Below, piece after piece: positions 43,641-55,306 of a DNA stretch of 64,000 nucleotides. A model generated the notes under the pieces. It was not told the origin of the DNA and ran no database searches. It saw only the letters and a list, made by a program, of their open reading frames with translations. Source of the DNA: Heterohyrax brucei (lineage: Eukaryota; Chordata; Mammalia; Hyracoidea; Procaviidae); assembly GCA_028571685.1 (NCBI GenBank), contig CM053148.1:88186001-88250000 (forward strand). The letters are read 5' to 3'. Numbering within the stretch: the stretch's first letter is position 1; the number at the start of each line of letters is the position of its first letter. The position numbers were made by a program, and so were the translations under genes.

Positions 43641-43785
43641 ATTTTTTAGGACCTAATTTTAGGGCATATAAAAATGAAGATTAATGGTCAAGTACAGAAT
43701 ATTGGGGCAAGTCCAGGAAAAACAATTTTGTTATCTGTCACTTACTTCAGAAAATTACTCTTCAACCCTTCTTATAACATAGTGT

Positions 43786-43988
43786 TCAACTGCAATTCTC
43801 TGTTCTGACTCATGGAACCAACCGTGTGTGTCAGAGTAGAACTCTTCTCCAAAGTGTTTTCAGTGGCTGATTCCTTAGAAGTAGATCTCCCGGTTTTTCT
43901 TCTGAAGTAACTCTGGGAGTACTTGAAAGCTCAGTGTTATAATTAGCAGCCGAGAACATTAACCATTTGCATTGCCCAGATTCCTCTA
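43786..43988 (-). mobile_element. AfroSINE, long variant (minus)
   Basis: 'tctgttctgactcatggaac', the long middle ('cttagaagtagatctcccgg') and 'gcattgcccagattcctc'. Confidence 0.75.
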
Positions 43989-44102
43989 GAGTATTCACCA
44001 CTTACTATTTTGTTAGAAAACAGTACTTTATCTAATCATACAAAGTTATCCAATTCCGTAGACGCAGACTTTTCTTTTTTTAAGTTTCTATTCTTATATC
44101 AA

Positions 44103-44147
44103 AAGAGTCAGAATTTACTTAAAGGCAATGGGTTTGGTTTTGGTTTT
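44103..44147 (+). mobile_element. AfroSINE tail only
   Basis: 'agagtcagaatttacttaaa' then 'ggcaatgggtttggttttgg'. About 45 bp, strongly 5'-truncated, with the ordinary tail type. Confidence 0.75.
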
Positions 44148-44498
44148 GTCTCTTGCAAAATTTTAGTGTTTTAAACATCCTTGATGAATAGATGCACTGT
44201 TTAAATTTGCATGACTGACATCACTAAGTCCTCTTACTACTTGTGTATTTTAAAATAGCTGTATTATTTTAAGCATACATTCATATTTATCTACAGATAT
44301 GGTTTGTCATACAGATTTATGTGTGCATATTTTAAATGAATTTTATGAAATAGATATGTATACTGTGTACAACACTTATGTATTCTATATCAAAAGTCGG
44401 CAAGCTGTAGTCCAGGAGCTAAATTCAACTAACTACCTAATTTTTAAAAATAAAGTCAGTAATGGAAAACAATATATCTGGCATAGTTGATAGGCCTT

Positions 44499-44944
44499 GT
44501 AGATACACTAAGGCTTGTAGGACACTCCAGATCATTCTTGCTTTATGTATAGCCACGAGGTCTAAGGCAATACAACCTTCTGGTTATATATGCAAAAATA
44601 ATCTCTATAGGTAATCTTTTGGAATTAAGACCCCAGTATTGCATACCGTTTCTTGTGAGTCCTTAATCACTTAATGACGTGCTCCCACAGTTTTCTTATA
44701 CAAACTCACACCCCACCAAAAAAAAAAGAAAAAAAAGATAAACATAGGTAAGTTTGTTAAAGGAATTTCCAATGCAACCACAAAACCAAGACTACTCACA
44801 AGAAACGGTATGCAATACTGGGGTCTTAATTCCAAAAGATTACCTATAGAGATTAAGTATATTTTTGCATATATAACCAGATCTTGTGGCTATACATAAA
44901 GCAAGAATGATCTGGAGTGTCCTACAAGCCTTAGTATATCTACA
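44499..44944. repeat. Large imperfect inverted repeat (hairpin)
   Basis: The left arm 44499-44660 is matched in reverse by the right arm 44794-44944, with a 133-bp spacer. Long exact blocks include 'aaggcttgtaggacactcca', 'gatcattcttgctttatgta' and 'cagtattgcataccgtttct'. The left arm has about 20 extra bases near 44555-44580, and the right arm has a small extra 'tata'-like piece. The arms match no repeat elsewhere in the window. Confidence 0.9.
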
Positions 44945-46490
44945 GACTGATCAGTACTATGATTTACTTGGCATTTCTACACTTTTCAGTCTTTAGGAAA
45001 TGTTTAGAGATGTCTCCAGAGAAACAGTTTGACTGAAATCAGTGATATGCATGTATCCATAACCTTATTGCTATCATAAGTCTAAACATAACTTCAGGGA
45101 CCTCAGCTGGGATTAATATTTTATTCCAAATTTGATACAGCTTCTCCAACAGTCTTTGTGACATCTCACTGAGTTACTTTGCTGAATCAGCCTGGCCAAG
45201 ATCTTTCTGGATCAACTGTTGTGTAACATTGTCAACCAGCAACTACAAACAGGTCATAGTGGCTTCTCTTCGTAGCTATAGCAGATGGGATATTTCTGTG
45301 CAACAGATGTGAAAAAGCTCACATGGTACTAGAGCAATATCCAAATGAAGATCAGTTAGGGTTCCAAGAGCACTTAGTGTCATCAGTTAACAAGAAGGTT
45401 GGTTAAGACTAAGTCCTAAAGAGGCTAAGACTTATTTTTTCACAAATTTGTCACGTCTACACCATGAGTCTATTTGACTTAGTGTTACCTGTTCAAACGT
45501 TCTTCGAATTTTATGTTTCATTGCTGTAGTGGATGAGCATACACCACATCAACAGCTTCTGCATGTCTCACTTAGTGACATACCCAGCATTCTTTTAGTT
45601 GTGCAGCCATCATCTAGCTTCTTTTCTGAGTAGTTTCTCCCCTGTAACAGAGGTTCACTTCCCTCTAAGGTTCTCACTTAATCTTTCAAGTTGCTAGTTA
45701 TCAACCTGATCCCACAAGATAGTTCTTAAAAGAGCATAATGCTAAAGGTAGTAGGTTTTTCTGTTTTTATTTTTAGTAAAGTTAAACTACAGTTTGGTTT
45801 TAGGAGACTTCAGGGGATATTTTTGGTTTAAGGTGTAAAGATTACCTCAGGTCAACAGTTACAAGGGTTCAGCCAACCTTCATGGCTCTAGGAACTCTGG
45901 GGCTCTTGGCAATTTGAGGTGAGGTTCTGTGTTTTCCTCCTTTTGACCAAAGTTCTTCTAGAGAATCTTTGATTAGAATCCTCAGGTATCATTAGCAGTA
46001 CACGGGCACAAGCCAGTACTTTTGGTCTCTTGGAAAAATAGGCAATTATTCATGGAGACAATTGACCACATATTCCATGTCCTTCCTGTATCCCAGAGTC
46101 TTCTCATTCTTCTGTTGCTGCTGGTGAATAAAGACCAATTGTTGTGGGTTGGTTTTACAGAGCAGATGTTTGGAAGAAAACAGGAAATTGGAATGTGTTA
46201 CTGAATAATGATAGTCTGCAAAATAAATATGCAAGTTGTTAAAGGTCTTGCAAATAGTTTCAAAGCCCTACAAGTCTTAAATATGAATTGGTGACTATTG
46301 ATTGAAAAGTGTACCTTTAAAATATGAAAAAGTATATGGTCCCTTTACAGAAACACTTCATGACTTCAAAATAATGAATGGATAAAATTAAACAAACAAA
46401 ACAGATTATCGCACAGGTTTGTTGTTCCAACAGAATTAGGCACGGCTGTGCTAAAGTAAAAGTCCCTGAATCATGAAAATGGTTTGCTTT
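44945..46490. other. Unassigned stretch
   Basis: 1.5 kb without recognised repeats or long frames. Confidence 0.45.
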
Positions 46491-46494
46491 CTGC

Positions 46495-46680
46495 TACTAA
46501 CCAAAAATGATGGGCAGTTTGAATCCACTGAGCAGTACTTCCTAAGAAAAGGGCTGGCATCAAGGCAGGAGGATGATCTGTTTCCATAAATAGAACCAGG
46601 AAAAAACCTTGGGCCTTTATTCTACTCTGCAACATGTAAGATCATCCTGAGTCTCCATGGGTTTTTGTATTTAGCTTGGT
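46495..46680 (+). mobile_element. AfroSINE, long variant
   Basis: 'cagtttgaatccactgagca', 'aagaaaagggctggcatcaa' and tail 'gtttttgtatttagcttgg'. Confidence 0.7.
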
Positions 46681-46727
46681 GTTGAAGGACAGGATGCTTG
46701 TGAATAGGAAGAGTCCATAGTTTACTG

Positions 46728-46905
46728 GAAACTTTGGTAGTATAGTGGTTAAGAGATACAGCTCCCAAGCCAAAGGTCAGCAGCTGAAATCCACGAGGAG
46801 CTCCATGAAAATTCTATGTGGCAATCTACTCTGTCCTATAGGATTGCTTTGAGTAGAAATGAATTAGACTGCATGACAGCATATTTTGTTTTGTTTTGTT
46901 TTGTT
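46728..46905 (+). mobile_element. AfroSINE
   Basis: 'ggaaactttggtagtatagt' to a (GTTTT)n tail. Confidence 0.92.
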
Positions 46906-46954
46906 TTTGTTGTTCATTGTATTCTAACCAGAGCCTACGTTCTCTACAAACCAG

Positions 46955-47100
46955 GTTCAGTTGCTACTAATCTATTCTAATTCATTGAGATTCCGTGTAT
47001 ATAAGTAGAACTGTGTTCAATAGAGTTTTCAGGTTATTTTTGTTGTTTGTTATGTTTTGCTGTCTTCTCACCAAAGACTTCCCCAGATGCTTGCTAACCT
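46955..47100 (-). mobile_element. Possible diverged AfroSINE (minus)
   Basis: 'agttgctactaatctattct' and 'aagtagaactgtgttcaata' follow the minus SINE order weakly. Confidence 0.35.
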
Positions 47101-47849
47101 CCTCAGGTCCCTACAAGGAATATAATCTTTCCATTATCTTATGTCCCACTACACTGAACCAAGAAAGCTGGTTCCTAGCCAACACTGAAGATACACGTCC
47201 ATGTTAGATGGTTTGACATCTCATGCACAACTGATGTCCATAGTGGAAGATAAGAACACATCTAAGTGTTGTCTAGAGAACCTAGACAGGGTAATGAGTG
47301 TCCATACTTGCACCTATTCCTGCCTAATTGGCATTCACGTGAAGCATAAAACTTCTAGAGTTCCCAAGTAGGGGGAAATGAAACAAATATACTTTCTCCT
47401 TCCATACACCTTGATAATGATTTTGTGTGTTTAGGAAAATTAACTGTTAGATTGGCAGGATGAGATCTAGTTTAGAATGTCTTTATGAAGTAAATGATTT
47501 CATACTTCATGGGAGGATTGGATTAACTATGGGGAAAACTTGCTAGTTAGTCCCCATTTCAAGTTTAATATGGGGGTAATAAGCACATAACCACAAAATG
47601 TAGGATAAAATTAACATTTAGTTAGTGGTCAGATAATATGGACTAGAGCCAGAGAGTATTTAAGCATGAGTGGAATGTGAATGGCCACACAAAGAGTCTG
47701 AAAAAACAGTCTAATCTCAAGATTAAATTTTTTAATGACATTTTCTGTTTAGGAGTCTATTAATTGACCTTTTTTTTTTTAAATAAAGGAGGATGGAAAT
47801 AGACTGAAAATTGATAAAAATTAAAATTAATAAGAGTTTAACAATCATA
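47101..47849. other. Unassigned stretch
   Basis: No recognised element. Confidence 0.4.
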
Positions 47850-48180
47850 GCAGTCATGAATAGAACTTTCACTAAGCCCCCAACATTGTTTCTTGTACTT
47901 GTATAGGTTGTGTCTTGTAATTCTCATAAAGATCTTAGCATTCTACCTTAGTGCCATTGCATTGGCTCAGACACGTGACAACCTTATCCATGTCACAACA
48001 AAATGCTGGCCTGTGACAGTTTCATCATCTTTGGTATGCTATGGTATTTCATACCATAAACATCTTATGAGAGCATCATTATAAACATTTTATATAAGAA
48101 AACAAATTCTGCAAGAGCCCAATTAAATAGTTTAAATTCAAGTAAATTTATGAGTGAGAGGGCTGGGATTTAAATCACTG
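47850..48180 (+). mobile_element. Probable MIR-type SINE
   Basis: 'cttgtaattctcataaagat' and, at the end, 'gagggctgggatttaaatca' fit MIR order, with an unmatched part between. Confidence 0.5.
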
Positions 48181-50080
48181 ACCTGTACATCTAAAATGTT
48201 GATTGTTCTGGTACACAAATTGAATGTCTGAATGTGCCAGACACCTTGCTATGTCCTGGGAAACATGTGTGTGACCCCGTTCTTTACGTAATCCCACACA
48301 GTAGAGGAAGATTTCAAGGACAAGAATCTTGTCACTTAAATCTTCAAGGATGAGTAAAACTTTAGTTGGCATCAGTGTAACTGTGAGAAGATACAGATGG
48401 TAAAAAGAAGAAAACAGGTACTTGAAAGGCAAATCAAGAACACGTGATAGGAGATAAGATGCAGTATTATAAAACATTACGAAGTATAAATGCTGTCGGC
48501 AGGAGCTAGGTTTGCAAGTTGCTGCAACAATAACTGATGAGAGGTGAAGGTATTACCGGGAAGACCCTATCACAGGAACCAAAGGTCAAGGGCTCCGAAC
48601 TGGCTGACAGCACGGGAGAGGCTATTATATTTAGTAAATGAATGACGGTTGGTTACCTATGAGGAGTGGGATTGCAGTCAGAGTGACATTTGGAAGTGAG
48701 TGAGTGATAATATGATACGAAAGGAGGAGGAAAGACAGAATCACTAAACTATATCAAATTTTAAATAATCATTTTTCAAAACTTTTAAATAAATTACATT
48801 ATGACCCTCAGAGATTTCCAACCAAATAGGAGTGAAAAGTCTGAATTTTCTTTAACACTACTTCCAATATCTGAGTTTTGAATGTCACCTTACACTGTTT
48901 AATCTTTATGTTCGTTTGACCATGTATTTTATACTATCCACTGATTCTTGAGATTAAATATTTTCTTTTAATTCTAATATAATGTTACATATATAATGTT
49001 TAACTAAAATGTTACACACTGGATTTTTCCATCTCCTCTCAGGTGTCCCTGTTTTGTTACTAAAGCTGAGGATAAAAGATGTACTGAGAAACTGAGCTTA
49101 CAGAATCCAAGATTGGAAGGAACATTAGTGTCCATGTATCCATTTGCTTAGTTTTCTCTCTTACATTCCCATCAAGGTATGGGGAGCTGAAATCATCTTA
49201 AAGAAAATCTTAAAGAAATTTACTGGGCAAGGCTCACTTAAGAAAAATACTGTGCCAGTAAGGTCATGAGAACTGACTGCTTAGCAATATCCCAAGAAAA
49301 AATAACAAGATGTGGCTGTCCTTGGGTAAGGCCATTATTAGATCAGAGGTTTTGAGAACTAGGGAACACGGATGCGTGAGAAAGACCAGAATTAAGAATA
49401 AACAAAGAAGTGTGAACTGTGTAAAAGTCTGCTTGAAAAAGAAATAAATATCTCAGCTTGACTGGGTCCCTCCTGATGTGAGCATCTTTCTTTAAGCTCC
49501 CACACCCTCCCTTCAGTCCTGTTCACCTGTAGACAGATGGCTGGCTCCAGTCACCGAGGTATGCTCCAGCTGTTTTATATTACATGAAGCATGGAATTAG
49601 AATCTAAGTAGGTAAAACAATGTTATATTTAACGATTAGTTACAGAGAAATGTAATACTAAATGAATAAATATCCCATCCTACGACCCTGCAAAATGAAG
49701 ATGAAGTGAAGAAGATGATTCCATCTTATTTACTTACTGCTAGATGTTCTACTGTAGACATTTATCAATGGATCAAGTGCAGACTCAAGCTTTAACTGGT
49801 TCCTAAGTGGAGGAGCTAATCCCAATGGGCAACATTACTGACTGTTCCCTGAACATTGGTCTAGACTATGAGTACATGGAAGTGAATACAGTCACTGGTT
49901 GATGATTAAGGCCACAAACCTGATCTCCTGATATGAAGGACCTGGTAAACAAGAAAGTGTAGAAGGAAGGGATGAGGGGATTTCGGTAAGCAACATAAAC
50001 AGTAAATTTTGTAAAGATTATTTTACGAGCTTTTTCTGAATAGATACATGACTTAATTTTACTCAGCCTACAAAACAGTT
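48181..50080. other. Unassigned stretch
   Basis: 1.9 kb with no AfroSINE. Around 49085-49150 'gattggaaggaacattagtg' is typical of an ancient interspersed repeat. No gene seen. Confidence 0.45.
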
Positions 50081-50082
50081 TT

Positions 50083-50243
50083 GGAAATCCCTTGATGTAA
50101 TGCTTAAGAGCTACAGCTTCTAACCAAAAGGTTGGCAGTTCAAATCTAGTTGGAAATCCTATGGAACCCTTCTACCTTGTCCTATGGGGTCACTATGAGT
50201 CTGAACAGATTCAATGGTAGTAAGTTTGGGTTTGGGGTTTTGC
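50083..50243 (+). mobile_element. AfroSINE
   Basis: 'ggaaatcccttgatgtaatg' to 'ggtagtaagtttgggtttgg'. A (TG)n tract follows its tail. Confidence 0.92.
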
Positions 50244-50248
50244 ATTCT

Positions 50249-50249
<1 letters not shown>

Positions 50250-50287
<38 letters not shown>
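50250..50287. repeat. (TG)n microsatellite
   Basis: About 19 TG units directly after the SINE tail. Overlapping frames are artefacts. Confidence 0.95.
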
Positions 50288-50290
<3 letters not shown>

Positions 50291-50502
50291 TGTCACCTTA
50301 AAGAATGGGTTGGGCTCTGTATCTATTCTCTGTTTAAATTCTAACTGGGTGTGGAGAAAAAAAATCAACAAATTATTTTAGAAATTTATTCAGTCAATGC
50401 ATTTTCTCTCCTCTCAGTCCTGAAAAATATCAATAAACAGGTAGCAAACATAGCTGGGACCTTTTCCTTTTCCTTTTTGTTTCCAACAGTCTTCACCCCA
50501 AA

Positions 50503-50688
50503 TAAAAATCAAACCAACCAACCAAACAAAAAAACACAGTGCTTTTCAGTTGATTCTCACTTATAGTGACCCTATAGGACAGCATAGAACTGCTCCATAG
50601 AGTTTCAAAGTAGCATCGGGAGGATTCGAACTGTCAAGCTTTTGGTTGGCAGATGTAGAACTTAACCACTATGCCACCAGGATGTCCT
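50503..50688 (-). mobile_element. AfroSINE (minus)
   Basis: Starts with (CCAA)n-rich tail 'aaccaaccaaccaaac', then 'atagtgaccctataggacag' and 'gccaccaggatgtcc'. Confidence 0.94.
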
Positions 50689-51108
50689 CACCGCAAATAG
50701 GCTTATTCATATATGGACTTATTGCTTCAGATAATTACCAAATACATTGCTATGTATAGAACATTCAGAATACTCAAGTCTCCAGATGTACTCCGGAGTA
50801 TTTGTATTGGTGCTTGGGAGCTCTTCATTCAGTGAACTGGCATCTACATCAGTTAATATACACCTGGTTGTTACCGATGCTTAGACTTCAATTTGATTGA
50901 ATTATTTCACTAGTCTCTACTTCGCACAGAGGGATCCAAGAAACTCTGAAAGTATGTGTTTTTAAGGGAAAACTCCTGTAGTGACAGGTAAATTTGGTCT
51001 GATTGGGTGGATATGGGACACAAAAGAAACGGAAGAGAAAGAAAACGACTTAACACGTTTCTTCAGATAAACAGACCACTGTTCAGACTTCATTTACAGC
51101 TGAGGAGC
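50689..51108. other. Unassigned stretch
   Basis: No recognised element. Confidence 0.4.
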
Positions 51109-51624
51109 TGTTGGGAGCCATGGCCCACATACCTCCTGTAAGCCTTAGATCTCGCTGCCTGCAAAACAGCGTGGTGCTGAGGGCCACACCCTTGTTTACC
51201 CGCTTGATGGCCTGCCCTGTGTAAGGCTTTGCCTGGAGACTAGGCAAGCCCCCCTGTGATTGGATATTGTTTGCCCTATCAGAAGCCCGCCCAGTGTAAG
51301 GCTTTGCCTGGAGACTAGGCAAGCCCCCCTGTGATTGGATATTGTTTGCCCTATCAGAAGCCCGCCCAGTGTAAGGCTTTGCCTGGAGACTAGGCAAGCC
51401 CCCCTGTGATTGGATATTGTTTGCCCAATCAGAATACAACAGGCAACACTATTTAAGCCGGGTGACCAGGAAATAAAGCGGAAGAAGGATCTTGAAATCG
51501 TGTGTGGTGGTCCGTGTGTCTGTTCTCTACCTGCTGGACGGGTGGGGTCTCGGACAAGGAGCGTAGCTCCAAACATGGAAGCAGAGAGTACAGCACCGCC
51601 ACGGTAAAGACAAGTACCCCAACA
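51109..51624 (+). mobile_element. Solo ERV LTR, 516 bp, with U3 tandem repeats
   Basis: Starts TGTTGGGA and ends CCCCAACA (inverted-repeat ends). The U3 holds three 75-bp units (51219-51443). Then come a CCAAT box ('gcccaatcag'), a TATA-like 'ctatttaag', the poly-A signal 'aataaag' at ~51472 and a CpG-containing R/U5-like region. Promoter, poly-A and ends are in the right order for a plus-strand retroviral LTR. The high CpG content and perfect repeats suggest it is younger than the other LTRs here. Flanks do not give a clean duplication. No viral genes are adjacent. Confidence 0.85.
51219..51443 (+). repeat. 75-bp tandem repeat x3 in LTR U3
   Basis: Units start at 51219, 51294 and 51369 with 'gtgtaaggctttgcctgg'. 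Units 1 and 2 are identical over 75 bp. Unit 3 matches for the first ~57 bp, then has CCCAATCAG where the others have CCCTATCAG, and diverges. Each unit contains gattgg (an inverted CCAAT box). Looks like a duplicated enhancer block. Minus-strand frames of 118 and 159 aa here are translations of the repeat. Confidence 0.97.
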
Positions 51625-52055
51625 CAGATAGCTTAGAGAAACAATCATGGATGTAGTATTAAAAACATAAACCACATGGGAGACAGTTGTGGATACCTCT
51701 TAGACACAACAAAGATCTCATGGATTTGTCTATTAATTTGAAGATTTAGGATCATAGCCTTATGGGGCAACTAGGTGAATTTTCACAATATAAAGACAAT
51801 GTTTTATATCCTAGTTTGGTAAGCAGTGGCTGGGGGTGTTTTAAAAAGCTTTTAAGCATGTCAGTAGCCACCTAAGATACCATTATTGGTCTGTACACAC
51901 CTGGAAGAAGAGAGAAAGAAAGAATTCTAGAATAATAAATAAGCCTATGAAACCAATAGTCTACTTGAACGATGGCATATGCCCACATCAAGATGGGAGA
52001 AGCTATATGGCACTAGGCTACTATTATCAGCCATTCCCACCCAGGGCTTAGCAGG
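51625..52055. other. Unassigned stretch
   Basis: No recognised element. Confidence 0.4.
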
Positions 52056-52560
52056 TGCCATGGATTGAACTGTGTCTCCCCCCAAATGTGTGTAGCCGTG
52101 GAGCTGGGCCATGATTCCCAATATTTTATGATTGTCTTCCATTTTGTGATTTTCCTATGCTAGGATGGTAAATCTCTTAATAGGATCACCTCTCTGTTCC
52201 ACTGTAAAGGGAGTTTCCCTGAACCATGGCTTGCACCACCCTTTATCTTTTATCCTCCAAGAGATAAAAGGAAAGGGAAGCAAGCAGAGAACTGGGAATT
52301 TCACACCATCAAGAAAGCAGTACTGAGAGAAGAGCACATCCTTTACACCTGAAGTTCCTGCTCCAAGATGCTGCCTGACCAAAGACAGATGCAGTACAAG
52401 GACTTTCCTCCAGAGCCGACAAGGCAGAAAGCCTTCCCTGAGGCAGACATTCTGAACATGGTGTTGTAGCCTACCGGACTGTGTTAAGAACAAACTTTCC
52501 TTTGTTAAAGTCATCCACTTTGTGGTATTTCTGTTAGAGCAGCACTAGCTGACCAAAGCA
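52056..52560 (+). mobile_element. MaLR/ERVL-like solo LTR
   Basis: 505 bp from TG ('tgccatggattgaactgtgt') to CA ('gctgaccaaagca'). Best copy of the family also seen at 4123, 27655, 32205, 33003, 61624 and 63205. 5-bp flanks gcagg/gtagt match only partly. The minus frames at 51945-52514 are not genes. Confidence 0.75.
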
Positions 52561-53871
52561 GTAGTAGGTGAATCCAGGTAGACTGGGAGGAAAACGTAGA
52601 ACAAAGCTCAAATTCGTGAAAGCTGGCCAGACTTGTAAGACCAGTAGAGACTAAATGAATTCCCAAGACTATGTCTTTAAGCTTAGAAGTCAAACTACCC
52701 CCAGAGGTCACTTTACACTCAAATGACAAATGAGTCCTTAAAATAAATCTCAGATATGAATACAGCCTTTCTCAATATAATCATCTAAATTAAACCAAAG
52801 AGTAAACAGTTACCCTAGATCAAGTATGAGAAGGGAAGGGGTGAAAAAGAAGTTAGAGTAATAGAAACAGAAGAACCCAAACGGAAATAATGACGATGCT
52901 GCTGTACTGTGAAAAATCTGTCCAACACTACTAAGCAATATATAAATTGTTAAGAATCTAATTTCTTGTGTAAATTTCCACCAAAAATGCAATTTAAGAA
53001 AGAAAAAAAAAACAAACAAACAAGAAAGACTTTCACCAAAAAGAGTATGTGGGCACATGAAACAAGAACAAAAATAAAATATAAATATAAAACTTTACCT
53101 GCAATTATTTTCTTTTTGGAACACTGGCCTGACAACAAGCACTGCCAGTGATGGAAAATTTCAGAGTATTCTAACTATCAGGTTATGGATGCCCCATTCT
53201 GATGCCAGGAAAATCGTAGATGAGCTGAACAGGGAGAAGGTGGAATCACCATCTGTGCTCAGTGGTGCTGTTTCTGTTCCTATTCATCCATGCAGAAGAG
53301 CTAGTATCTTCTGTGTTTGCCACACTATGCTGAAAATGCTGCATGCTTAGGGAAAACAAAAATTAAAAAGTGACCTTCGGTATTATTTTTACTTGTGAAG
53401 TATCTGACCTGTGATAGGCAGCCTCTGTGAATACCTCAGAGGTCCCACCTCCTGGTTGTTATACTTTTGTGTAATTGCCTCCCATTGACTGTAAGATAAT
53501 CTGTTAGATTCTCTACTATGATGAATTCCTTTACAAACTTTAAGCACTTCAAATATCAACAGTAAACATCACCAGAAATAAAAGTACTGTAATATGGGTT
53601 TGATCTCTTCATTTAATTCCAAGTTTTCTAAGAATTAAAAGGTGTGTGAATTTTCTCTCAGTGGCAACCTAACGGCTTTGACCAAAGCTCCTGTTAATTA
53701 AAGTAAACACTGCTAATCAAAAGAAGAAAAACAAAAACAAAGACAAAAAGCATCAAACTGAAACCAAAACAGAGCCAAAAAGGAAGCAAGGATTTGCAGA
53801 GCCAAGGTCTAAAGTGTTACAATGCTACTATTCCTGCAGACAGAAAAGGCACCTAACTAAGTAGTGAGAAG
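52561..53871. other. Unassigned stretch
   Basis: No AfroSINE. 53410-53515 ('gtgataggcagcctctgtga', 'ttgtgtaattgcctccc') resembles an ancient MaLR-type LTR piece, not certain. Confidence 0.4.
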
Positions 53872-54200
53872 TAAAGATGTCACCTTGAAGATTAAGGTGC
53901 ACCTGAGCCAATTCGTGGCATTTTCAACAGCCTCAAGTACATGTGAAAGCTGGACAATGAAAAAGGAAGACCAAAGGAGAACTGAAGCCTTTGAATGGTG
54001 ATGTTGGCAAAGAATATTGGATATATCACAGACTGTCAAAGGAACACACGAATCTGTTTTGGAAGAAAAACCAGAATGCTTCTTAAAAGCCAGGATGGAG
54101 AGACTTTGTTTCATATGCTTTGGACGTGTTATCAGGAGGGATCAGTACCTGAAGAAGGACATTATGCTTAGCAGATAGACAGTGAAAAAAGAAGAAAAAG
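53872..54200 (+). mobile_element. RTE-class LINE, coding fragment
   Basis: 'aagatgtcaccttgaagatt', 'tgtgaaagctggacaatgaa', 'ggaagaccaaagg' and 'atcaggagggatcagtacct' give the RTE C-terminal coding order. Broken frames; 3' tail missing. Confidence 0.85.
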
Positions 54201-54527
54201 CATAACGCCAGTTAATGGGTATATATCATAGTGCAATGTATGTATACGTATATAGTGGTTATACCAAAGAAATGTGAGATATTTTCTTTTGCTTCATAGC
54301 CTGAACAACTCTTGTTATTAATAATCTTCTTCATTTTTTGCTGATACAGTAGTGTTTACATCTAGTAACTAATTCTGTTGTGAATTTGTAATATATTTGA
54401 ATCCATTTTATTAACATCTTTTTAGAAATGTGTAATAAGAGTTACATCTATCATTAAATAAGGTCATGAGTTTTCTCATTAATGTGTAGATATATTCTAT
54501 ATATATTCTGTACTCAAGTCTTTGTCA
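54201..54527. other. Unassigned AT-rich stretch
   Basis: Nothing recognised. Confidence 0.4.
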
Positions 54528-54690
54528 AGTGTTGTTGTTACATGTCCTTGAGTTGGATCTGGCTTGGAACAACTCTACAGGACAGAGTCCAACTTATTCA
54601 TGGGATTCCAAGAAGCAACTGGTGGATTTGAACTCCCAGCCTTTTGGTTAGCAGCTGAGCTCAGGACCCCTGTGGCACCAGGGCTCCATG
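54528..54690 (-). mobile_element. AfroSINE (minus)
   Basis: (GTT)n start, 'ctacaggacagagtccaact' and 'ggcaccagggctcc'. Confidence 0.9.
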
Positions 54691-55256
54691 TTGGATACAT
54701 CTATGGTAAATATTTTTCCAGTTCTGCCATTTACCGTTTCATTTCATCACCTTTAATATAGCCTTCTGATGGAAACCTATGCTTATTTTAAAGACATTCA
54801 CTTTGCACATACTTTCTTTTAGGGTATTTTATCTTGTCTAGAAAAAAAAAATCCTGTTGTCAAGATGATGCCCTCTCATGTTTTTTTTCAACTGAGTAGA
54901 ATCTTTCGTCCTTTTTATTTATTTATTTATTTGGTTTGGTTTAAGTTTCCATGTTCAAAGTCCATGATGCCTTTCTGATTCATGTCTGGGTTAGATTCAA
55001 AGTAGAGAATATAGCTTATTTCCTTATATTTTTGTGTAAGGGTCTACTTGGTACAGCACTGTTTATGTGAAATAAGTCACTTGGCCATGGAATCGCTGTA
55101 GAATCTAGTCTAGATTATTAATTGGACCTTGATCAGTTGTTAACAATTAGGTTTATTTCTTGATACATTCAATTCTTTTTATCAACTTTTTAATCAGTGC
55201 ATAATACCACAGTGTTTTAATTGTTGTTTATATTTTAAAGCTATGCTATTAGTTTC
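54691..55256. other. Unassigned stretch
   Basis: T-rich; nothing recognised. Confidence 0.4.
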
Positions 55257-55267
55257 AAACTAATTTA

Positions 55268-55295
55268 GCCAAGCCAAGCCAAGTGCCGTCAAGTG
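55268..55295 (-). mobile_element. 28-bp SINE/RTE-tail micro-insertion
   Basis: Three CCAAG-type units then 'tgccgtcaagtg'. Flanked by perfect 11-bp repeats aaactaattta (55257-55267, 55296-55306). Confidence 0.88.
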
Positions 55296-55306
55296 AAACT
55301 AATTTA

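Noticed and set aside
49038-49155. Candidate exon after 'tccatctcctctcag'
   Set aside because: The segment that follows resembles an ancient interspersed repeat and has no good 5' splice site.
50150-50371. Proteins with VCVCVC or THTHTH runs
   Set aside because: Translation of a (TG)n microsatellite.
51083-51675. 118- and 159-aa minus frames with internal protein repeats
   Set aside because: They are read from the three 75-bp units of an ERV LTR and run against its transcription direction.
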